A program made the translations under genes and the position numbers. This document shows positions 9,019 to 20,400 of a stretch of 64,000 nt of DNA, in pieces. This DNA comes from Rhizoclosmatium globosum (Eukaryota; Chytridiomycota; Chytridiomycetes; Chytridiales; Chytriomycetaceae). The notes beneath the pieces are model-generated. The model saw only the letters and a list, made by a program, of their open reading frames with translations. It did no database searches and was not told the DNA's origin. Position 1 is the first letter of the stretch. The number at the start of each line of letters is the position of its first letter. The stretch is taken from assembly GCA_002104985.1 (NCBI GenBank), contig MCGO01000101.1, forward strand, positions 83,585-147,584, written 5' to 3'.

Positions 9019-10566
9019 ATGAGTGATGCTGTTGCCATTGCCGTCCCAGTCACGATCGTGGCCCTAATTGCAGCAACAGCCACCGCAGCGTACCTTCACT
9101 TCATCCGCAAAGGCCCAGCCTTGACTGCCAAGTACAAGCTCTTGGGTTTGTCCAAACCTCCTGCTCCAACAGTCGTAGGTTTCACTGCCAAAGGATACGA
9201 ACAACTCGCAGAGCTTGTCAGAAAAGAGTTTGTCGATGGTGATTCATGGGGCTCTCAGCTAGCTGTCTATGGTGAGTGGTGATGACTTGATGTACTGGAA
9301 GTAGTCAGGGCAGAACACTGATTTCCACTTGTTCCAGTCAAGGGCGAACTTAAAGTCGACATTGCATCTGGATACACTGATACCACCTACAAGACCCCAT
9401 ATTCTCAGGACAATTTACAATTAGTCTTCTCATCCTCCAAATTCGTTGTCTCTGCTGTAGTTTTGCACCTCATCAACACTGGCCGCATCAAGCTCTCTGA
9501 CCGCATTGCTCAATACTGGCCGGAATTCGGTGCTGGAGGAAAAGAAAATGTTACAATTGGACAGTTGATGTCACACCGATCCGGAGTCGCATTCCTTGAT
9601 CCAGAACGTGCACCCACTCCAGAAGACATTCTCGACTTGGACCACCTTGCCCAAAAGATTGCAGGCCAGCCACACAATTTTGATGGAAAGGAAGTCAGTG
9701 CTTACCACGCCGTCACTCGCGACTGGTTCTCCAACGAAGTAATTCGACGTGCAACAGGAAAGACGATTCGAGACATTATGTACGATGAAATCATGCCCCT
9801 CCTCAACAAAGACAACACGTCCGGTGTCCCTTACGAATTCCACTTTGGTGTTCCCGAGGATGCAGTCATCAGACAATCCGTCCTCTCCAGACTCACAAAG
9901 TTGCACGGACACACGTTCTTTGAAAAGTTGTTTTTCATTGTGATGCCATCCAAGTTTTTGAAGTGGCTTGGCGTGTGGCCAGTTCCACCGAACCTGATGA
10001 CCGCCTACTTGAGCAAAGGCACACCACAGAACAATTCTCTGTTTAAATCGGGACCAGACTTCAAAGGAAGAGAGACGGAGTGGCCGTGGTGCTACAACGA
10101 CGAGACGCTGTTGAAGGGACAAAGTGGTTCGTTCGGGTGCTTGACAAACGCGCATTCTCTTGCAAGACTCGCTGAATTCGTGCGCAGAAGTTACAACGGA
10201 GAAAACGGGCTTGTGTCGAAAGAGGTTTGTCGCGACTCGATCAATGAGTTGGATACTCAGTTTGACTGTGTGGTTGGACATGATCTTCGAATGACCCAGA
10301 TTGGATTCGGCATCTTTGGTTCTTGGCGGGACTTGGATATGACGGAGGATATTCCAAAAGAGAATGTGAAATGGATTGGATGGGCTGGTGCAGGTGGCTC
10401 GATGGTCATCTTTTCGTTGGAGCATGAGTTGACGTTCTCGTACACTCAAAACTTTATGTTGTTGCAATCGGTGGGAGATCATAGAACTTGGAGGCTTTAT
10501 AGTGAGTTGATGAGAATTTTGGAGCGTGGTGGAAACCAAGACACCTCTGTATACATTTCCTCCTGA
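9019..10566 (+). CDS. Beta-lactamase-fold serine hydrolase (copy 2)
   Basis: Exons 9019-9271 and 9338-10566 give 493 residues. The start MSDAVAIAVPVTIVALIAAT forms an N-terminal membrane helix. The domain matches copy 1 along its length: VFSSSKFVVS with the SxxK motif, YWPEFGAGGKENVTIGQL, AYHAVTRDW, GWAGAGGSMVIFS and VGDHRTWRLYSELMR. Unlike copies 1 and 3 it ends TSVYISS and has no KDEL-like tail, so its location may differ. In the YxN position it has DWFSNEV, with Phe instead of Tyr, so activity may be altered. It is divergently paired with copy 1. Confidence 0.88.
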
Positions 10567-10661
10567 GAAAATAACGACAGCCTAATTCATAAACAGTTTA
10601 TTAAATGCAGTGCAGTATGATTCCTGAATTAAAGCTCCATACAGGTGGACATCTTCTTATT

Positions 10662-12488
10662 TTATACACTTAAGTTACAAGAATAGAACGCGAGCAACAA
10701 AGCCTGCTTCACTTCAAGCGGCATCCTCCAGTCATTCAACAAAAGCTGGCAAATATCCATATGTCCTTGCTTCGCAGCTGTTACAATCGCAGTACAATCA
10801 TCCTCCAGCAGATTCACCTTCTTATCCTCCAATATAATTTTACACACATCCATCCGTCCAAGGAAACACGCGTAATTCAGTAAAACAGTACTCTTGAGTT
10901 CTGATGACACACGTGCATCTGTAAGAAGCTTTCTCGCTACTTCAGATGACCCATGTTCAATATAGAAATGCAGTGTCTCGTATTCCTTATCAATTGGATT
11001 TAGCCGAGGATTCATAAGCAGCATTTCCGTTATTTCTTTGAAGTCAGTGGATGCCGACAACCTCAACGCCGCGTTCTCGCACAGAGAAGGATCTATTCTT
11101 GCGTCTTTGAGGAATAATTCGACGATGGGAGTGTGTCCTGCCTGTATGGCGACCATGAAAGGAAATTGGCTGTTGTGGGAGGGATCCACACGCCAATCAC
11201 TCAAAAGGGCTTTACAGACTTCGACGTTTCCTTCGTTTGCGGCAAAGAGGATGGGTGTGTTGTCGTCGATGGATGGGTTGACTCGGGGATCCGCGAGAAG
11301 CAATCTAATGATGTCGATGTGTCCGTTTCGAATGGCTGAAAATAAAGGTGCATTGTTCCTGGCAGTTGGGTTCACACGTAGATCTGAGAGATATATCTCA
11401 ACTTGTTCCGCCATTCCATTTTGAGCACTGATGCATATGAGTTGATTATCGTTGTTTGCAGGGTTCATACGAGGGTCTTCGAGAAGGCGTCTCACGATAT
11501 CAGTAAAGTTGGACTTGGCGGCTTGATTTAACGCCGAACTGTTTCGTATGGATGGATCCACACGAGAATCCTGCAATAAGCGCTCGACAATTTCCACTTT
11601 TCCAGATTTTGCAGCCCATACAATCATGTTTCGCGACCGCGGATCCACGCGGGGATCTTTCAATAATCGATCGACTATCCCCAAATGTCCTCCAGTGATT
11701 GCCATCTTCAACGCCAAGTTGTCTTTGAAAGACGGATCAATTCGAGGGTCTTGGATCCAAGTATCAAGTTCAGCTTCATATCCATATTGAGCAAAATACG
11801 ACAGAATATTCATTTTGTCCGTTTGTGGGTTCAGACGCGGGTCATTTAACAACAATTTAACGATTTCTTCGTAATGAAAGTGACAGGCACAACCAAGCGC
11901 TGAATTCTGGTTCGCTGACGGATCTGTTTGAGGGTATGCCAAACAAAGCTCGACGACTTCGCGGTATCCTAGCATACAAGACCATCGCAGAAGCCGAAAC
12001 TCTTCTCTTGACATGTCATAATCCAGTTCATTGATCAATGTCTTCGCGATATCCAAGGCCTTTAGCGGAGGTAGCTTCCACCTGACAAGCAGAGAGTAAA
12101 ACTGATCTAATTTCGAGTCTGAGCTATTTGGCAATGACGACGGAGATTTAAGAGGAGGGCCACACATGAGTTGGTGATAGACAGCAACTTGGAGGGTAAA
12201 TGGAAGACTCCTCCACTTTGCATCTCTGATTCCTTCACTATCAAGAAACTCTGAAACATTAGCGCCAGAGAACTGAATCTTTGCTTTGAGAAAGACAAGG
12301 GAAAATCCGTGTGAGCTGAAAACAGATGCGGAAAAGATGTGTTTGTTTGAGAGCGCAAATTCAATCAGCGACGATTCAAATGGAAGATGGAGCATGATCT
12401 CTTGCAGGATTTCAATTGAGATCGATTCGAAAGGACTGGAAATATTGGTATCATTGGTATTGGAATGGGTGGGTATCAATGTCGTCAT
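10662..12488 (-). CDS. F-box-like protein with many ankyrin repeats
   Basis: An intronless frame of 608 residues from the ATG at 12488 (MTTLIPTHSNTNDT); the open frame extends upstream only to a TTG. Residues about 20-60 (SISIEILQEIMLHLPFESSLIEFALSNKHIF) look like an F-box. They are followed by at least a dozen ankyrin-type repeats of about 33 residues with the recurring core LLxDxRVDPSxxNxxAL. It belongs to the same family as 1619-2908 and 32403-33659 but is longer and more diverged. Probable role is substrate recognition for an SCF-type ubiquitin ligase; this is inferred from architecture only. Confidence 0.83.
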   Translation of the reverse strand: MTTLIPTHSNTNDTNISSPFESISIEILQEIMLHLPFESSLIEFALSNKHIFSASVFSSHGFSLVFLKAKIQFSGANVSEFLDSEGIRDAKWRSLPFTLQVAVYHQLMCGPPLKSPSSLPNSSDSKLDQFYSLLVRWKLPPLKALDIAKTLINELDYDMSREEFRLLRWSCMLGYREVVELCLAYPQTDPSANQNSALGCACHFHYEEIVKLLLNDPRLNPQTDKMNILSYFAQYGYEAELDTWIQDPRIDPSFKDNLALKMAITGGHLGIVDRLLKDPRVDPRSRNMIVWAAKSGKVEIVERLLQDSRVDPSIRNSSALNQAAKSNFTDIVRRLLEDPRMNPANNDNQLICISAQNGMAEQVEIYLSDLRVNPTARNNAPLFSAIRNGHIDIIRLLLADPRVNPSIDDNTPILFAANEGNVEVCKALLSDWRVDPSHNSQFPFMVAIQAGHTPIVELFLKDARIDPSLCENAALRLSASTDFKEITEMLLMNPRLNPIDKEYETLHFYIEHGSSEVARKLLTDARVSSELKSTVLLNYACFLGRMDVCKIILEDKKVNLLEDDCTAIVTAAKQGHMDICQLLLNDWRMPLEVKQALLLAFYSCNLSV

Positions 12489-12677
12489 TTCGAATAGAGG
12501 TTGTTTGAAATGATTTCCTCCCCTGTTTCCACCCTCTTCCTCCTTTCTTGTTCTTTTTAACAAATAATAAATTATAAAATTGAGAAGTTAACGTAATTTT
12601 GAGAAGAATATCCTTTGTTCTCAAACAATCAGACTTTGCATATCGATAAAATTGCAACTTGTAGCTTTATCAACAGT

Positions 12678-13567
12678 ATGACACAACCTGAACTGTACAT
12701 TTCGATAGTGATGGCGTCAATCTCGTTCCTCGAGATATGGGCACTTCTATACTATGCTATTGTCGAAGAAAATATGAAAATGGGATCCAAAGTCACATTC
12801 AAAACGATCTTCACACCTTTCACAGCACTCCTATTCGTCATAATAATCGCCAATGTCGGAGAATACTCAGTTCAAGCCATGTTATTTGCTGAAGATTCGA
12901 AATCTATATTTCCAACTGACATTTTGAAAACGATTCGTTCATGTTGTGACTGTGCTGGTGAATATTGTTATGTCGTCTACAGTTTACTTCGAGCCGATGC
13001 AATCGTCAAAATAGTATTACCCAAAATCCAGCCTGCTCTCAAAGTGATTCGACGTTTTGTCGTGCCGGTGGCTTTTTTGGCTCAAGCTGGTACGAGGGTT
13101 GTGGCTATTGCCTTAGCAAGTGAACCAGATAAAGTCGAAAAAATTGTATTAATGTCTCCACTGCGTTCAACGGCGTGTTGGTTATATTTATCGATGCAAT
13201 TTGTTTAGGCACTTTCATACAGTTTTTGCGAAGAATCCAAAAGGATGTCGATTCCTTGGACAAACGTTTCATCATTATATCGCAGCATGGTATCGTCAGT
13301 GTGATTGTATGCACGTTATCGTTAGTTTTCTCTATCATATACGCTTGCACAAAATCAGAACGCTGGCTGCTTATTATGTACCTGCATTTTTCAGTCGTAG
13401 TTCTTGTTTTATTTCTGATGAAGCGAGCACTACTCGAAGACAGAAAGACAACGAACGATACACCATCGAAACGATTGGAATCAGGAGAGCATTCTTTTAA
13501 AAAGAGGATGACTGAGACGAAGGAGACAAAAACAATGGAAGCCACTTTGACTAACCATCGTATTTGA
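12678..13567 (+). pseudogene. Seven-helix membrane protein, copy A, broken by a 10-bp deletion
   Basis: The frame from the ATG at 12678 encodes helices 1-4 of the same protein as the two downstream copies (ISIVMASISFLEIW, FTPFTALLFVIIIANVGEY, CDCAGEYCYVVYSLLRADAIVK). It then stops at 13208. The remaining part (helices 5-7, FNGVLVIFIDAICL onward) continues in another frame to 13567. Alignment to copy C shows that ten bases are missing at about 13152, where copy C has CTTGTTCATG before ATGTC; the ATG repeat there could have mediated the deletion. No intron with usable borders removes the break. Either a recent pseudogene or a truncated four-helix product. Confidence 0.75.
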
Positions 13568-13805
13568 AGGGACTTTCTGAAACATAACTAATAATAATAC
13601 TCTAATAAAATTTTAATGCGCGAATTGGTTGAAGATAGAGGGGGAAAACGTGTTTTTAATTCGCCTTACATCCATCTCAATTCCAAATTTATGTTAATAT
13701 ATGATAAGTTCAGACACAGCATTTCTGATGCAGATTCGTAATCGACATTGTTATCAAATTGAAAAGAACAATCAACAACTCCGCCACAACTGTCAGCAAG
13801 TCGCA

Positions 13806-14702
13806 ATGACCCATATCAAACGAAACGTTTCAATCGTAATGGCTTCCTTCGCTTTCATCCTGATATGGGTACTGCTATATTACGCTATTGTGGAGGAAAA
13901 TGTAAAAATGGGGTCCAAGGTTACGCTCAAAACAATCTTCACACCGTTCACCACGCTCCTGCTCGTCATGATTATCGCCAATCTTGGAGAATATGTGATT
14001 GAGGCATTGTTATTTGATCAATACGCGAGCTCGCTCGTTTCAACTGAGATTTTGGAAACAATTCGTACAGTGTGTGATTGTGCTGGTGAATATAGTTATC
14101 TGACCTATGGATTACTTCGGGCCGACGCGATTGTCAAAATGATATTTCCCAAATTTCAGCCCATTCTCAAAAAACTTCAACGGTTTGCTGTCCCCGTGGC
14201 TTTCCTCGTTGAGGCTGGTTCCAGGATTTTAGCTTTTGTGTACGCGACCAACATTCTCGACAACACTATTTTACTTGTTCATTACATTGTGAGTGCCGTA
14301 AATGGATTATTGATTATATTTGTCGATGCAGTTTGCTTGATTGCCTTCATTCGGTTTTTGAGAAGAATCCAAGAAGATGTTGATTCGTTGGACAACCGCT
14401 TTATTATTATCTCGCGTTATGGTATCGTCAGTGTAATTGTATGCATATCAGCGTTGGGGTTCTCAATTGCGTATTCTTTTACGCAAGAAGAAACTTGGTC
14501 CTTGATTATTTACCTACATTTTTCAGCCATTGTTCTCGTTTTATTTTTGATGAAACGAGCGCTGCTTGAGGATAGGAAAACAACAAACGAGGCACCATCT
14601 AGAAGATTGGAATCAGGAGAGCATTCCATCATAAAGAGGATGACTGTGACGAAGGAAGCCAAAACGATGGAAACCTCGTTTACCAAGAAGAGCCACATTT
14701 AA
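13806..14702 (+). CDS. Seven-helix membrane protein, copy B
   Basis: 298 residues from the ATG at 13806 (MTHIKRNVSIVMAS), chosen to match the starts of copies A and C; an in-frame ATG at 13701 would add 35 residues. Seven hydrophobic segments can be counted: VSIVMASFAFILIWVLLYYA, TTLLLVMIIANLGEYVI, the segment with CDCAGEYSYLTYGLLRAD, FAVPVAFLVEAGSRILAF, VSAVNGLLIIFVDAVCLI, GIVSVIVCISALGFSIAY and LIIYLHFSAIVLVLFLMK. A basic, Ser/Thr-rich tail follows. The layout resembles a small receptor or sensor, but no known GPCR signature was recognised. It is the middle copy of a tandem triplet on one strand. Confidence 0.78.
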   Translation: MTHIKRNVSIVMASFAFILIWVLLYYAIVEENVKMGSKVTLKTIFTPFTTLLLVMIIANLGEYVIEALLFDQYASSLVSTEILETIRTVCDCAGEYSYLTYGLLRADAIVKMIFPKFQPILKKLQRFAVPVAFLVEAGSRILAFVYATNILDNTILLVHYIVSAVNGLLIIFVDAVCLIAFIRFLRRIQEDVDSLDNRFIIISRYGIVSVIVCISALGFSIAYSFTQEETWSLIIYLHFSAIVLVLFLMKRALLEDRKTTNEAPSRRLESGEHSIIKRMTVTKEAKTMETSFTKKSHI

Positions 14703-15001
14703 TTGGACTGTCTAAAAATTCGATGCTTAAACGTTAATAAACCTATTTATTATGAGTAATCGACATGAAAATGTAACTTTTTGAATACTTAGATAGTTTC
14801 GTATTAATCCAAAAGTAATCGACAGTAACTAGCGTTTCTAAATGTTGGTTATAATCGTTTATAATCGTTTACTACTTGCGAACCTTCCTTCCTTAAATGG
14901 CTCGCGTTAATAAATTTAAGGCATGCCATTTTGATACGCGTCAGAACCGTTTCTAGAAATGGTAGTGTCATTGTCTTCAATTCAATCAATGGAAAAACGG
15001 A

Positions 15002-15814
15002 ATGACACTGACCGAACGAAACATATCAATAGCAATGGCATGTTTGTCATTCTTCAAAATAGGAGCTCTACTTTACTATGCTGTCATTGAAGAAAATGTA
15101 AAGATGGGAACCAAAGCCACAATGAAAACAGTATTCACACCATTCACAATCCTCCTTCTCGTTATGATCATCGCTAATCTCGGAGAATTCATAATTCAAG
15201 CCCTGGTGTTTTCTAATTCATTCTATCCAATGGAGGCATTGAAAACGATTCGATCGATTTGTGATTGTGTTGGTGAATATAGCTATTTGATTTATGGCTT
15301 GCTTCGAGCAGACGCAATTGTCAAAGCCGTATTTCCTCGATTTCAGCCTTTCCTCAAATCTATTCGCCAATATGTTATTCCGATAGCATTTGTGGTTCAA
15401 GCTGGTACGAGGATTGTGTCTGTCATGTTACCGAACAAATCTGAGAAGGTCGAAATAATTATGTTGCTTGTTCATGATGTCTCGAGTGGGATTAATGGAT
15501 TATTGGTTATATTTATTGATACAGTTTGTTTTTTTGCATTTGTCCAGTTTCTGCGAAGAACTAAAATGGATATTGATTCAGTGGACCTACGGTTCATTAT
15601 AATATCGCGCTATGGAATTGCCAGTGTGGTTATATGCACATCATCGTTCGGGTTCTCCATTTTATATGGTTCTACGAAAGCAGAAACCTGGTTACTTGTG
15701 GTGTACCTTCCCTTTTCGGCAATAGTTCTGGTATTATTTCTTATGAAATGTGCATTACTCGCAGAAAGGAAGAAGACCAAAGAATCACTTAATGGGAAGC
15801 TAGAAACAGGATAG
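15002..15814 (+). CDS. Seven-helix membrane protein, copy C
   Basis: 270 residues from the ATG at 15002 (MTLTERNISIAMACLSFF). It shares with copies A and B the block VKMGxKxTxKTxFTPFT, the CDC/CDCVGEYSYLIYGLLRADAIVK signature in helix 3, the loop DSVDLRFIIISRYGIASV before helix 6, and LVLFLMKCALL in helix 7. Its C-terminal tail is shorter than that of copy B. Not recognised as a named family; a lineage-specific membrane sensor is a guess. Confidence 0.78.
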   Translation: MTLTERNISIAMACLSFFKIGALLYYAVIEENVKMGTKATMKTVFTPFTILLLVMIIANLGEFIIQALVFSNSFYPMEALKTIRSICDCVGEYSYLIYGLLRADAIVKAVFPRFQPFLKSIRQYVIPIAFVVQAGTRIVSVMLPNKSEKVEIIMLLVHDVSSGINGLLVIFIDTVCFFAFVQFLRRTKMDIDSVDLRFIIISRYGIASVVICTSSFGFSILYGSTKAETWLLVVYLPFSAIVLVLFLMKCALLAERKKTKESLNGKLETG

Positions 15815-16083
15815 ATATTGTTGGCCGACACCTTGAAACATGTCAAGGCTGAGGCTCATGATTCTAGGATAATCTTAAAATGCAAAGAGTAAACGATTAG
15901 ATGGCATAGACTTAGAGTTAAATACCTGATGTTGCGATAGGAGTTCCAAGACTGCACGTCAGTTTGTTTCTTTGGATGAGCTCTCTCTTTATTTCTGATC
16001 GGTCTTTATAAATCGCTATAATTATTATCCTGCATTTAATTGCTCCAGATCTGGTTTCTCCTGTTATTTTGTTTGTTTAAATA

Positions 16084-17327
16084 ATGAGCGAAGGACCAGT
16101 AACATTCACATCTGCCGCCTCCTTTATTATCGACGACATCCGAATAACGCACAATGGATCCACCGAAGAAAGAAAGAATCTTTTGGGAGGGGCTGGAGCC
16201 TATGCATTATATGGCAAGTACCATTCTTCTTCACCAATCAACAGCTTATTCCAATCAGGCAGCCGGCTGTTTCTGAATCCCTCGAATGCCACTTCACTTT
16301 CGTATGTCGTCCATGAAGGAAGAGGCTGCTCGGCGATTGGCAGTCTCGAGGGCCTTGGCGTTACTCTGCACAAAATACAACATCCAACAATGGACCATCC
16401 TCGAGCCTGGAATATCTTTGTACCTTGCTTTCCGTCTTTATTTTCGTCGATCTTATGCCCATGTTAGAACACAGGAGACCCCCTGGACCTCAATGACACC
16501 CGAGGATTCTACTTCCAAACTCCAGAAATCGAATACGCCAATCACTTCCGGATATTGCCAGAACACTTGCCACAAAGCTGGTGTGACTCTCTCGAATATA
16601 TTCACGTTTGCACTTCTGGGACTCGATTGATCAAGTGGGTGAAATCGTTTCGAGAGAGAACAACCAGGTTAGCCTCTCAGTTATATTTGATTGTACTGAA
16701 GTTTCACATGTGTAGGCCCGTTCGATTCATTTGGGAACCAAGTCCCAACTCTTGCAAACACGAACATCTTCAGGAATTCCTTGATGCCCTTCCATATGCC
16801 GATATTGTATCTCCAAATCATGAAGAGCTCGCCGCTTTATATGGGATGGAAACGAATATCGTTGATTTACACGCCCTTCAAGAACGAAGCATTCCACTTG
16901 TCTCTAAAACCAACAATGGCGCGTTCGTGATCAGAGCTGGAGCAAGAGGCTGTATTGTTTTGAGACAGGGCGAGACTAAAGGTGTTATGGTTCCTGCGTA
17001 TTGGAGTGCAGAGAAATCAGGTTAGGAATGATTCCTGAAAGTTGTAAAAAATTGATAAAAATCTACAGATAATGTTGTTGACGTTACTGGCGCGGGTAAT
17101 GCATTCCTTGGGGATTCATGGTTGGGTTGAAAGAATCTGGTGGTGACATTTTAGAATCCGTCCTTTACGGAAGTGTAGCGGCAAGCTTTGTTGTACAACA
17201 ATTTGGCCCGCCAATTCGCAGCTATACGGTTATCGACGGCCGTGATGAGGAGACGTGGAATGGGGACTTCGTGCGTGAGAGGCTGTTGAAATTGAAAGGG
17301 CGTATGGCGTCTCATTTATTCCATTGA
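16084..17327 (+). CDS. pfkB-family carbohydrate kinase, MAK32-like, with one apparent frameshift
   Basis: Exons 16084-16213, 16259-16419, 16468-16667, 16716-17020 and 17069 onward. The joined protein has LLGGAGAYALYGSRLF near the N-terminus, YVVHEG, RAWNIF, FQTPEIEYANHFRILPE, FIWEPSP, DIVSPNHEELAALYG, and the pfkB signature DVTGAGNAFLG, where the substrate-activating Asp is replaced by Asn as in MAK32-type proteins. The first intron (45 nt) starts GC rather than GT; its length is a multiple of three, so read-through would only insert 15 residues. Just after GNAFLG the frame breaks: four Gs at 17110-17113 where five are needed to continue into GFMVGLKESGGDILE. This is either an assembly error or a recent loss of function. 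Substrate unknown. Confidence 0.78.
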
Positions 17328-17496
17328 ATGCGATGAAAAGTTACAATAGCATTTAAATAATTATCAAGTTAAACTTGTGTGTGGCTGGGTTTATCGCATT
17401 GAAGCTTCCGATCTCCACATTCAATCTCCTCTGTTCCATGGATTTTGCGCTGAAGTTCCTCTTGCCGAGGAAAAAAGACAATTGAGAAAACGATCG

Positions 17497-20400
17497 ATGA
17501 CTTCAACGCTGTTACCGTCGTCCAGCGCAAACGACCAAGCTCAGGCCAAAATTGAGCCTTCCACCAGAGTTGAGCCACGACTTCAAAGAACCTACCTACT
17601 CAAAGATGTTCTTCTGAAACTGACTTCATTTCTGGCGTCTCTTATGGTTGTGACTTGCAGTGTCGCTTCGTTCGTTGGATTGAGATCGCCACTTTTGTAT
17701 GCAACTTCTTGTTGTTTGATACTTTTCCTCTTCTTACACGAACTTACAGGGATTCAAAGTGGCCAATAACGTTCATCCTAATGATGAAGGGGTACACAAG
17801 CTATAATCTCATACAAGATGAGCATATTATCCCTGTTATAGCCTCATCGCTGTTATCGGTTCAATTCTGCCTTGTTGCGTTTACTCTCATTATATCAGCA
17901 TTACAAGCTGGATTGTGTTCCGAACTTCGATATGCAACAGCGGCAAGCATCATGTTTCAAAACATGACTTCATCTCCTTTTGGAGAAGAATACGCGGCAA
18001 TTCCTAATTGGTGTGAGTTGCGGACAATTTCAGATTGGGCTGTCTTCAACAATAATTTGGTGAGACTTCCGCGTTTTCAGTTGACGTACTCTAAAATCCA
18101 TGACCAAGTTCACACTCAACACTGATGACTGGACTGATTTTATTAACATGGGAACAATGTTGTGGATTACTCCTGCTCTGTTTATTGGTGAGTTTAAGGC
18201 GTTGGTTTTTAGAAACTGAACGTTTAGCAGGTGGAATCTTTGCTGTCATAATTTCATCTTTAATTCGCGGACTTCCGAAGACGAGAATTTTGATTTACGC
18301 TGCAGTGGCAGCTTTTTCATGGGCAACTTGGACTTACAACGCTGTAATTGATTCGTTATGTTCAAACAGTCCAACTGATCTCGTATATAGGTGTTAATTT
18401 TTGGCATCGGAATAGCGGATTTTGCAAATTCCGCCGCATTGAGGTGGCTTCAAGAGTCTACTTTGAGGTTGGCCAAACTTCAAGTTGCACTGGTCGGATG
18501 TTTTGCTGGTGTCATAGCTGCGAGAAGTTGGGTTGATTCCGGATTCTATTCGTGGCAGGTCTTTCCAAAGTTCGAGCAAGTAAGGAAAGTTGTGTATTGT
18601 GCTCAAAGTTGAGAACCTTTTTCAAGTTCACAGCTTCAAACATCATCATCTCGGCTTTATTCGCTTCGATGATCGTATCCTTGGCACGGAAAGTCCAAGC
18701 TCCGGCTGGGTTTGTGGGAATTATTAATTTCCTGCATAAATTGGTTCTACCCATTCTTCTCCTACACCCCGTGATTCTATTCACGGTGTACCCTCGCCTT
18801 GCATTATACTCGGAGGCTATACGTGATTTCGGCCTCGCGGCTTTTGTTGTCAGTTGCGTCACGGTTCTCTGTAGCGTGCCGCTTGCCCTAATTGCCGACT
18901 TAATTTGTCATATTTGCAACTCTTGTGCTAAAAGTGATTGCGACACGTTTTGCTACGTGTGTCGTTTCATTGGTTCAAATTCTTCATCAGAATCTCGACA
19001 AGATAAAAAACTCTCACAATCAAATGAAGTGAGCAGAATAACTTGGTTGGATGGAATGCGAGGTCTATCTGCCGCTTTCATATTTGCAGACACTTTTGGA
19101 ACCCATGTTGACGGCGCTAACTTTCACAATTTTATGTGAGCGGTGTTTGTATAGTTAGCCTTCGCTCATTCAATACAGCTCAAGTCAGCTTGTTTTGAAC
19201 ACGTTTTACATTATAAGTGGGAGAGTCATTGCTACCAGATTCATTCACAATTTTACGGAACAATTCGACAACTGGAGATCAATGGTTTTTCGTCGAAGTC
19301 TACGATTGGGAATCCCAGTGGCCTTCGCCTTTGCAATTCAAACGTGTATCAGTTCGGATAATATTAAATCGTTTGTGGAGGTTTGTTCCTTAGTCTAGTT
19401 TCTCAATATATCTCATAACGTTATTCAGTACTGCCAGGTTTTGATCCAACTTGTGCGTATTGCGATTTTGAGGTTGTTTCGCTAATATGAGAGTAGTTTA
19501 CGCTTGAAGAAACATCCTATTCACGAGCAATTGTTGGACTGCTTTGGTGTATGAAAGTTCAGCTTTGGGGTACATGACTTTGCTATTTCTAGTGCTAAAG
19601 TCGTTTATACAGGATCATTCTGTGTCTTATTTCTTATATTGGTGCTGAGTCCTTTTCGTTGGCATTATCGTCTTGTATTCCAAATTATTGTGTTTGCAAC
19701 CCTATACATAGCCACAAACCCAACTTCGGTTTGTCTATGGATTACTTAGAGAATTTGTCTAAAAATTGATTCTAGCTCTTTGTTGCTGGTCTAATTTTCG
19801 CAGAAATGGATGCAATCGGTATTTACCAAAAAATTGAGAAGCAGCCGTTTTATGTTCTCCTGCCGATACAATGGAGTCTGTCCGGAATCATCTTATTTTT
19901 TACGTTAAGTCCCTACGATGCTGCGGTAGACTCTGCTATGCGCAGTGTAACTGTATTTGAAGGGATTTGGAATAATCCTGTCACTGATTCGATCACATTG
20001 ACTCGTACATCCACAATTCTATCAGCTTTGGGACTTGTGTTTATCTGTAATATTTCACCTACGTGCAAATCTTTATTGAATTTCGGCATTTTACGGAATA
20101 TAGGCCAGGTGACTGCTGCTAATGAGTTTTGCTTGTTCTTATTGCCCAACAGATATCCTTCAGTTTCTTTTTAATTCAGTACACATCAATTCTATTGCTG
20201 TCTCCAAAATTTGCGGCTGTTATGAGCGTGGCTCTCAACTTTTCAATTACATTTGCGATAACGATTGTGGTTGCTTGGATCTTCTTCAAAATCATTGATT
20301 CTCCGACCGTCCATGTTTCAAAGGAGCTATGGAAACTGATACAAGATAACAATCCTCACACTACATTGTGGAAGTTGTGTGTCAAATTAGGACAATACTA

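Noticed and set aside
9571..10539. 322-codon minus-strand frame
   Set aside because: Antisense to copy 2 of the beta-lactamase-like genes, whose motifs and intron position are clear on the plus strand.
13152..13208. An intron explaining the break in seven-helix copy A
   Set aside because: No GT..AG pair of workable length joins the two frames, and alignment with copy C is ungapped except for exactly ten missing bases.
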